NCBI GenBank assembly: GCA_021234155.1
Contig: JAJEKV010000004.1
Coordinates: forward strand, 24,281,662-24,345,661
Source of the DNA: Isoetes taiwanensis
Lineage: Eukaryota; Streptophyta; Lycopodiopsida; Isoetales; Isoetaceae
Reading direction: 5' to 3'
DNA: 64,000 bases
Both the position numbers and the translations under genes were made by a program. Positions within the stretch are counted from its first letter, which is position 1, and every line of letters starts with the position of its first letter. Positions 56,300 through 64,000 of this stretch are shown piece by piece. The notes beneath the pieces were generated by a model. The model searched no databases. It saw only the letters and a program-made list of their open reading frames with translations, and was not told the origin of the DNA.

Positions 56300-58310
56300 T
56301 GATGGTGCTCAAAATTACCTTGTCTCATCAAGGTTGCCTATAGAACTATCTTAAATATGTGGGGTAATTCTGCAAGTTTACAACGGGGTGAAAGATAACT
56401 GGTATCAAATACTGGCTAATTGCATTATCCACATTATCATGATTTATCTATATGATATTATTTTATGTCTCTCAAGTTGGACTTAATAATTTGGGGTGGT
56501 TCTCGTGAAGTTTAAGTTAATAATAATGCAATATTTAAATGGTAAATTTTGAATTATATTACATCCGAGCTATATGTTGTAGAGGGGTCTAGATTGGATT
56601 TACCTAGTTATGTCTAGATTGGATTTACATTGTTATGATGTTGAGGTTAAATGTCAAGAAGGGCCTACATTGGATTTACATGGTTATGCCTAGATTGGAT
56701 ATACATGGTTATAATCAAAAGTCTAAGCAAAGGCTAAAAGTGAAAGAAGTTTTTAATTACCTAAGAAAATGCAAGATAGGGAAAGAAGAAAACACACTCT
56801 TCTGCTTGATATGTATGATTGCATATCAGGGATTTTTAGTCCATTGGTGTTTGGACACGATGGGCAAAATAGTTCGATGTTCAGGCAATGCCGAATTGAA
56901 TAAATAAAACGTGCAAATGAGTTGCATAAATTTCTAATATGAAACCCCTCTTTCACGAAAAAGGCTCAAATTTGATAAATTTCTATATATGAAGGCCTCT
57001 TTCACGAAAAACGCACAAATTTGAACGAGACAGAGATGGGCCTAGCAGATGATATCGTAAGTTTTGCATCAAGAGAGTCCAAAATGGCAGAGCCAAATTC
57101 CATTGTGGGATTGAGGCTGGTGGTCCTCGGAATTAGGCTTCTCAGAAACTCATTCAATTAGAAGCTTTGATCATTGCCTGTGATAATTTACCTTGGTAAA
57201 TTATAGGAGATGTTAATTAGCAATTCATTTATGCCAAGGATTCAGTTAAATTCTATTGTCTTCTAAGGTACTTCTTGTAGGACTAGGAGAAATAGTTGTT
57301 TTGCGAGTAGATGGAGGACTCAAAATTGGTATTGACGCTATCATGGCAGTCGCCATAGAGGTTGTATCATTGCCCGTATCTGTTATACGAACAATTGTTA
57401 TGCTGAAGTTGCAAGCCAGGTAGTGTAAGGTTCTTACAATGTTAGCCCTACAATTTTTGCATAAGTATAGGGGACTGTATAGAGAGGAGCTACATGCTCA
57501 TTTTCCTAAAGTTCCAAATGATCTAGTTAGTTTTGTTTATCGACAGTTGCCAAAGATGTGATTTCCTTTAGCTTATATGCAAGGGAACATCCTAGACTTT
57601 GAAATGCTAACTACTCATTGTGTTCTTATTGGGAATTTAAGGTTCACGACCCTCTTTTGAAGCTGCGATATGAGAAATTAGACGACATTATTGGAAGGAT
57701 CTCTTGAAACAAAAAAAATATTCCATTTGTGATTGATTTAAGTTTTATGCTAGCGGTATGTTCCGCCTTTTAATTTTAAGGTCCAAAAATTTGAAACACT
57801 ATGGGGTTGAGAAACTGTTTGCATTTGAAACTTGTGGACCTGTTAGTACCCGTGGTTTACAACTTGCTAGGTTTCTATAACAATATTATACATCACTTTC
57901 TCCATGCATTAGTAAAGCCAATGAAATGCTGCAACTGGACAGAATACGGATTACCTAAATGAACCAGCACCATGATCAGATAGCAAGAAGTGCATAGCAA
58001 TGGTGGGCAGTCTTGGAAGAGTCATTGCTTCCAAACGCAGATGTTCTTGTTACCATTGAACTATTGAGCTGATTGCTTGTTTGTATGTTTGGCATTCATT
58101 GATTCACATGCTTATCCTCTTAAATGATGATTTATATCTTGGAAGCAATAGCCAAAGAAAGATCTAATTAAAAGATAATGTTTATTGGGAAGTGTGTGGC
58201 CGCATAATAGGATATATAACAAAGAAATATGGTGAGAAGGTTTTGCGGTCGACTTGAGTTGACGTGAGTACTTGTCATATGAACTGTTGCTTTTGCGTGT
58301 TACGAAAGTA
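56300..58310 (+). repeat. Repeat unit U4, a composite of X-block and GOGAT-block
   Basis: 56300-56890 matches the X-block of U6 (63080-63945; 'ggtgctcaaaattaccttgt' to 'gattgaataaataaaac'). At about 57108 the sequence jumps from the start block ('tgtgggattgaggc') straight into the middle of the GOGAT block ('tggtggtcctcggaattagg'), skipping the hairpin and PPR parts. The rest runs to the end of a GOGAT-type unit. The junction is a deletion or recombination point. The intron MITE is absent. Confidence 0.82.
57108..57760 (+). pseudogene. Glutamate synthase (Fd-GOGAT-like) fragment in U4
   Basis: It starts at the GGP codons because of the U4 junction. It has GLGEIVVLRVDGGLKIGID (about 57282-57338), the Cys-bearing end to about 57420, EELHAHF near 57487 and LRYEKLDDIIGR (about 57663-57698). 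The last block is closest to the expected family sequence in this copy. Confidence 0.85.
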
Positions 58311-58762
58311 TGTTATGTTTAATGGGTCACTTTAATAGTTGCTTCTCTTGTATAGATTTGTTGGCAGCGTGGGTCACTCATTTGGCTGCTTTCTTACTCA
58401 TGGGATGCACATACTTCTAATTGGGGAAGCCAATGTGGATGCCTGGTATTATGATCTCGGAAATTTTCGCAGTGTAGTTTTGTCACATAATGCCAGAAGA
58501 TTTTCACTTTGACATTTGGAGATTGAATAAATGAAATGTGCAAATGAGTTGTATAAATTTCTAAATATGAAACCCCTCTTTCATGAAAAAGGCACAAATT
58601 TGATAAATTTCTATATATGAAAGCCCATCTTTCGCGAAACAGATAGGCCTAGTAGATGATATCGTAAATTTTGCTTTGACTTATGTGCATCAAGAGTCTG
58701 AAATGGCTGAGCCAAATTCCACTATAGGATTGAGGCGGATGCCACGTGCCATGCGATCCTAT

Positions 58763-59120
58763 TTCTATTTTGGTGGTCACGAACTAGTTTTTGAAAGAAA
58801 AAGCATCATAGTGAAGGCTTTTTTATATTCTACACTTGTAGTGGTACCTACTTATTGGAGGTTAAGACATTATTATCAAGTCTTAAACTTGATAATATCC
58901 TTGATTAATAATGTTGATAATAAACTTGATCAAGTTTGCTATCCTCGACCAATTGGTCTCCGTGGACAATAAAAACTCTATTCTATTCTATTCTATCAAG
59001 ATTAAGACTTGATAATAATGTCTTAATCTCAAATAAGTAGGTACCACTACAAGAATATAAAAAAGCCTTCACTATACTGCTTTTTCTTTGAAAAACTAGT
59101 TTGTGACCACCAAATTAGAA
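58763..59120. repeat. Hairpin element inside U5, loop carries an insertion
   Basis: The left arm 'ttctattttggtggtcac' (58763) is mirrored by 'gtgaccaccaaattagaa' (ends 59120). Arms of about 125 bp include 'gtagtggtacctacttatt' and its reverse complement. The loop holds TATTC-tailed insertion E3 at 58944-58992. The outer arms give near-identical peptides on both strands, which is an effect of the inverted repeat. Confidence 0.92.
58944..58992 (+). mobile_element. Short TATTC-tailed insertion, copy E3
   Basis: 49 bp: 'ctcgaccaattggtctccgt', 'ggacaataaaaac', (TCTAT)n. It is flanked by CTATC at 58939-58943 and 58993-58997. The U6 hairpin loop at about 62530 ('gtttgctatcaagtttaag') has the empty site. 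U1 has the insertion at the same place (about 675-735). Confidence 0.85.
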
Positions 59121-59670
59121 GTTTGCATGCACAATCCAGATCTGGCAACTTCATTCATGTATACAGGAATACTCCCTTGCCTTGAATTCCAGGGGGAAGG
59201 CTGGCCGACGCGCGACAATGTGGAGGCCTCCCTAACTCGCTGGAATTCAAAGCAGGGGGCATTGGCGTAACGTGAATACAAGTTAATCACAATTCTACGC
59301 AGTAAAACTGCCGGAATAGAGGGTAAAATGTTTGGAATGAAGGGTAGAATGGTCGGAATGAACGTAAAAACCCTAAAGAATTGAAAGCATTTCTTGTATT
59401 GTTGTATTTGATGACATGGATGGATGGATTATCACTACCTTTCGAGGTAGTTTGTTGTTATTATTGCTAGTGCTTATGTTGTATATTTTCTTCCGCTAAC
59501 ATAGGGACCCCTAGAGGACGGGACAGAATGACACCTCTGTGTCCTCTACTCAATAGTCTGGTCCCCAGATGCGAGTTAGACAGAGGGCCCATGCGACGGG
59601 TGGCCGTTGGATGGGAAAGGTCCTTCGATGTATACGGGGGGCTGCCATATATAGTGCAAGGAGCATCACA

Positions 59671-59739
59671 GATCTAGCCGAGGGTAAACATGTTATCACA
59701 ATGTACAATAAATGTGGACAATTAGAGGATGCGAACCTT
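59671..59739 (+). pseudogene. PPR scrap in U5
   Basis: One short frame reads HVITMYNKCGQLEDANL, with the MYxKCGxLEDA hallmark of a PPR motif, then stops. The start coincides with the left edge of U3 homology, so it may mark the edge of a captured segment. Confidence 0.55.
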
Positions 59740-60401
59740 TGATGATCAAGAATCTTTTTCTGTGGCAATATTCCTGATTAATTGTTGTATGAGATATATA
59801 CATATTAGTTATGGCATGTGATCTGGAATGTTCCTTCTAACTAGTTATGAAGTCACTGTCATCTGTAAGATCCTTTACTTATTGTTTCTTATAATAATCT
59901 TGCTATTATCACAGGCACCATCAGAGCTATATTAAATATGTGGCTCAGATTGGCAAAGCTAAAGCTCTTTTAAAGGTGCAGAATTTAGATGTTATTAGGT
60001 GTCCAGATAAGTCTCACTCCAAGTAAGGCTTCAACTATACTATGGATTGTGAGTCATGTTTGTGACAGAACTTAACAATTGAGTAAAAAAACTATTTGAG
60101 ACAGCAAGATATGTGCCTTCCAAATGTGCATAGTAGTCAGAGTATTCAGAAGCTTTAAGCTCGTTTGTAGAAGTTATGCATATCAAGAAGTGTATTACCG
60201 TGTCTAGGTGAATATCAAAATAGCTAGCATGGACATCTTCGGACTGTGGTAGAAAAAGCAAATGCAAATGTTATACAGAGTATGCAGATGTTATTCAGGC
60301 TAATCTTCTGATGTTTCACTTTATATTTAACTTTTTTATTGTGGAATGCGAAAAGTCATAACCTCCTATAAGTTCTGTACTTTTTCGGTTGTTGGTTTCA
60401 G

Positions 60402-61370
60402 ATCTTTAGACATGATGATGGAACAGGTGCAAGTCCAATAAGTTCAATAAAATATGTTGGTGGTCCTCGGAATTAGGCTTCTCAAAAACTCATGAGGTTA
60501 GAAGCTTTGATCATTGCCTGTGATAATTTACCTTGGTAAATTACACGAGATGTTAACAATTCATTTATGCCAAGAATTGAATTGAATTCTATTGTCTCCT
60601 CAAGTACTTCTTTGTAGGACTAGGAGAAATAGTTGTTTTGCGAGTAGATGGAGGATTCAAAACTGGTATTGACGCTATCATGGCAGCCGCCATAGAGGTT
60701 GTATCATTGCCCGTATCTGTTATACGAACAATTGTTATGCTGAAGTTGCAAGCCAAGTAGTGCAAGGTTGGGTAAGAGCATGTTAGGGCCTACATGTTTT
60801 GGAAACTACCTGGAAAATACTCTGGGTAGTCAAAGATGATGATATATTTGAGTTCTTAACATCTATTTGACATCACAAAGTACCCTACAACATGTATGTA
60901 CTACTACTCTTGAACATAACACAATTTCTTTTAGTCAATCTTGTAGTCTAGGTACTTTAAAATACAATTATGTACTTGCACAGAAGTACACAGAAAAGTA
61001 CCTTTTTGGTAATTTTTTATGTAGGCCCTAACATGCTTTCACCCGGTTCTTACAATGTTAGCTCTACAATTTTTGTATAAGCATAATTGACTGTATAGAG
61101 AGGAGTTGCATGCTCATTTTCCTAGAGTTCCAAATGATCTAGTTAGTTTTGTTTATCGACAGTTGCCAAAGATGTGATTCCCTTTAGCTTATATGCAAGG
61201 GAACATCCTAGACTTTGAAATGCTAACTACTCATTGTGTTCTTATTGGGAATTTAAGGTTCACGGTCCTCTTTTGAAGCTGCGATATGAGAAATTAAACG
61301 ACGTTATTGGAAGGATCTCTTGAAACAAGAAAAATATTCCATTTGTGATTGATTTAAGTTTTATGCTAGT
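60402..61370 (+). pseudogene. Ferredoxin-type glutamate synthase fragment (best copy)
   Basis: Exon-like blocks in family order: 60402-60520 (RHDDGTGASPISSIKYVGGP, then after a 1-nt loss ELGFSKTHE), 60618-60757 (IVVLRVDGGFKTGIDAIMAA, then after an internal loss CIIARICYTNNC and VASQ), 61097-61175 (REELHAHFPRVPNDLVSF), 61268-61321 (LKLRYEKLNDVIGR) and about 61345-61370 (VIDLSFMLV). In this enzyme the region is the FMN-binding synthase domain. The Cys-x5-Cys-x4-Cys set that holds the 3Fe-4S cluster is kept. About 12-17 residues between IMAA and CII are missing. Introns with GT/AG-like borders remain, so the source was genomic DNA, not mRNA. The enzyme makes glutamate in plastids, but this copy cannot encode it. 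Confidence 0.92.
60770..61044. mobile_element. 275-bp MITE in the GOGAT-like intron of U5
   Basis: Terminal inverted repeats of 26 bp (start GGGTAAGAGCATGTTAGGGC; other end, reverse complement, GGGTGAAAGCATGTTAGGGC). It is flanked by GGTT at 60766-60769 and 61045-61048. The uninterrupted site is visible in U3 (about 48126) and U4 (about 57428) as 'gtgtaaggttcttacaatg'. It carries no gene. The superfamily is not clear from the 4-bp target duplication. Confidence 0.88.
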
Positions 61371-61915
61371 GGTACATATGCCCTGCGTATGTTCCACCTT
61401 TTAATTTTAAGGTCCAAAATTTTGAAACACTATGAGGTTGAGAAATTATTTGCATGTAGTACCCATGGTTTACAACTTGCTAGGTTTTTGTAACAATATT
61501 GTACATCACTTATTCCATGCATCAGTAAAGCCAATGAAATGCTGCAACTTGACATAATACAGATTACCTAAATGAACCAGCACCATGATCAGATAGCAAG
61601 AAATGCATAGCAATGGACAGTCTTGGAAGATTCATTGCTTCCAGACGCAGATGTTCTTGTTACCATTGAACTATTGAGCTGCTTGCTTGTTTGCATGTTT
61701 GGCATTCATTGATTCACATTCTTATCCTCTTAGATGATGATTTATATCTTGGAAGCAATAGCCAAGGAAAGATCTAATTAAAAAATAATGTTTATATTGG
61801 GCAGTGTGTGGCCGCATAATAGGATATACAACAAAGAAATATGGTGAGAAGGTTTTGCAGATCAACTTGAGTTGACGTGAGTACTTGTCATAATATGAAG
61901 TGTCGCTTTTGCGTG

Positions 61916-64000
61916 TTACTAAAGTTTAATGTTTAATGGGTTACTTTAATAGTTTTCTTTTCTTGTAGAGATTTTGTTGACAGTGTGGATCACTCATTGG
62001 CTGCTTTCTTACTCATGGGATGCACATACATTTGATTGGGGAAACCAATGTGGGTTCTCAAAAATTTTAGCATTGTAGTTTTGTCATATAATGCCAGAAG
62101 ATTTTCACTTTGACATTTGGAGGTTGAATAAATGAAACGTGCAAATGAGTTGTATAAATTTCTTAATATGAAACCTCTCTTTCATGAAAAAGGCTCAAGT
62201 TTGATAAATTTCTATATATGAAAGCCCTCTTTCACGATACAGATAGGCCTAATATCGTAAGCTTTGCTTTGACTTATATGCATCAAGAGTCCGAAATGAC
62301 AGAGCCAGATTCCATTGTGGAATTGAGGCGGATGCCACGTGCCACGCGATCCTATTTCTATTTTGGTGGTCACGAACTAGTTTTTCAAAGAAAAAGCATT
62401 ATAGTGAAGGCTTTTTTATATTCTACACTTGTAGTGGTACCTACTTATTCGAGGTTAAGACGACTATCAAGTCTTAAATTTGATAATATTCTTGATTAAT
62501 AATGTTGATAATAAACTTGATCAAGTTTGCTATCAAGTTTAAGACTTGATAATAATGTCTTAATCTCAAATAAGTAGGTACCACTACAAGTGTAGAATAT
62601 AAATAAGCCTTCACTATAATGCTTTTTCTTTGAAAAACTAGTTCGTGATCACCAAAATAGAAGTTTGCATGCACAATCCAGATCTAGCAATTTCATGTAT
62701 ACAGGAATGAAAGGCTGGCCGACGCGCGATGACATGGAGGCCTCCCTGACTCGCCGGAATCCAAGGCATGGGGCATTGATGTAACGTGAATACAAGTTAA
62801 TCACAAATTTGTGCAGTAAAACCGTTGGAATGGAGGGTAAAATGTTCGAAATGAAGGATAGAATGGTCGGAATGAAGGTAAAAATCCTAAAGAATCGAAA
62901 GACGTGGCAAAAACTCTCGAAATCGTGCCGCAGACAAGCATCAAACTTTTGGATCGACATCCTTGAAAAGCAAAAAAAAATATGCTATGTGGCGCGATGC
63001 GATAGGCAGCAGAATTGTGATTAACCTGTATTTACATGACCATATTTATCATGGAAGACATCTAGTGTCGATAGAACGATGGTGCTCAAAATTACCTTGT
63101 CTCGTCAAGGTTACCTGTAGAAATGTCTTGAATATATGTGGGGGAATTCTACAAGTTTACAACAGGATGAAAGATAACTGGTATCGTATATCGGCTAATT
63201 GCATTTCGCGGGATTCACCTTTATCACATGAGCAAATGCCACGTGCGTGCTTAAGGTGAGAAGAAACACCCAAATACATACGTGAAAGTGTTGGAAATAC
63301 ACCCATTCCACGGAGAAAATACACTAGAATATTAGTAAGAGGCAGATTTAAACCCCTAGTATACAAACGGAAAAAACCCCCTTCCAACCACTCACTTGGT
63401 TTATACGGGTCTTCTATGTGAATCCCCTGGGAATTGCATACATCATGATTTATTTTATGTCTCTCAAGATGGACTTAATAATTTGGGGTGGTTCTCGTGA
63501 AGTTTAAGTTAATAATGATGCAATGTTTAAATGGTGAAGTTTGAATTATTACATCCGAGGTGTATGTTGTAGAGGGGTCTAGATTGGATTTACCTAGTTA
63601 TGCCTAGATTGGATTTACATTGTTATGATGTAGAGGCTATAAATATTAAGAAGGGCCTACATTGGATTTACATGGTTATGCCTAGATTGGATTTACATGG
63701 TTATAATCAAAAGTCTAAGTAGAGGCTAGAAGTTAAAGAAGTCTCCAATTACCTAAAAAAAATGCAAGATAGGGAAAGAAGAAAACACACTCTTCTGTCT
63801 GACATGTATGATTGCATATCAGGGAGTTTCAGCATCAAGAAATGCATTAAAGAAAATGCAATTCTCGTGCCATGGAGCCTAATTCATTGGTGTTTAGGCA
63901 CGATGGGCAAAATAGTTCGATGTTCAGGCAATGTCGGATTGAATAAATAAAACATGCAAATGAGTTGTATAAATTTCTAAATATGAAACCCCTCTTTCAC
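61916..64000 (+). repeat. Repeat unit U6 (X-block type), runs off the window
   Basis: It has the start block, the hairpin 62356-62662, the shared block, and then the X-block ('cgtggcaaaaactctcg' near 62903; 'tggtgctcaaaattacc' near 63079; 'attggatttacatgg' repeats from 63580). Near 63940 it re-enters the start block ('gaataaataaaacatgcaaatg') and is cut by the window end. The frame 62963-63259 (98 codons) is unrecognised. Confidence 0.82.
62356..62662. repeat. Hairpin element inside U6, cleanest copy
   Basis: 307 bp. The left arm starts 'ttctattttggtggtcacg' and the right arm ends 'cgtgatcaccaaaatagaa'. Arms of roughly 140 bp pair nearly perfectly around a short loop near 62490-62530, with an inner palindromic 'aaacttgatcaagttt'. 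There is no insertion in the loop. Transcribed from either side it would form a long double-stranded RNA. Confidence 0.95.

Larger units (their letters stand above)
58311..61915 (+). repeat. Repeat unit U5, the most complete GOGAT-type unit
   Basis: About 3.6 kb. Order: start block ('tgtttaatgggtcac'), hairpin 58763-59120, a shared block to about 59370, a GOGAT-type block with PPR scrap, four GOGAT-like exons and an intron MITE, and a closing block to the next 'tgtttaatgggttac' at 61931. It is the best template for reading the other copies. Confidence 0.85.

Noticed and set aside
62218-62674. Two frames on opposite strands with nearly the same peptide (HELVFQRKSIIVKA)
   Set aside because: The match comes from the inverted repeat of the hairpin. 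There is no sign of coding constraint.
1-64000. CRISPR arrays, bacterial operons or ribosome-binding sites
   Set aside because: Introns, a U6 snRNA, LINEs and plant gene families show nuclear plant DNA. No regularly spaced short repeats fit a CRISPR array.

Overview
The window looks like nuclear DNA from a large-genome land plant. Three things suggest this: a U6 snRNA sequence of plant type, plant-only gene families (pentatricopeptide-repeat proteins and an aspartic protease with the plant-specific insert), and plant-style LINE, LTR and Helitron-like remains. The PPR wording would suit a fern or another seed-free plant or a gymnosperm, but that is an inference. It is AT-rich and almost entirely repetitive or decayed. 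I found no complete, convincing protein gene. The best coding sequence is an eight-exon, 183-codon spliced reading frame at 31790-32917.

Layout. 1-6290: two diverged units (U1, U2) of a long interspersed or tandem repeat. 8400-10190: a decayed PPR gene. 10.2-20.7 kb: mostly featureless, with a 170-bp tandem duplication at 16.36 kb and a 0.9-kb segmental duplication (16.83 and 18.33 kb). 20.73-21.55 kb: a CA-rich minisatellite. 22.67-23.24 kb: a three-copy 200-bp tandem repeat. 23.75-24.48 kb: a GC-rich, highly charged minus-strand frame. 28.57-30.19 kb: a 1.6-kb LTR with an adjacent primer-binding site. 30.86-30.96 kb: a U6 copy. 31.79-34.48 kb: two adjacent intron-bearing gene fragments in the same orientation. 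37.35-40.19 kb: LINE fragments on both strands. 40.19-41.70 kb: a second LTR of the same family, with a polypurine tract. 43.2 kb: a mini-Helitron candidate. 44.26-48.53 kb: another unit (U3) split by a 2.65-kb LINE. 49-56.3 kb: mostly unrecognised, with a minus-strand PPR relic. 56.3-64.0 kb: three more units (U4-U6).

The most interesting system is the U-repeat. It carries unprocessed (intron-containing) fragments of a ferredoxin-type glutamate synthase gene, a PPR scrap, a long perfect-armed hairpin element and, in some copies, a 275-bp MITE and a short element with a TATTC tail. Comparing copies gives empty-site and filled-site pairs, which resolve three independent insertions together with their target-site duplications. 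The same 1-nt frameshift in the glutamate synthase fragment across copies shows that the fragment was already dead when the repeat spread.

Most open frames in the window are chance or relics. They are listed only where a family or a structure supports them.
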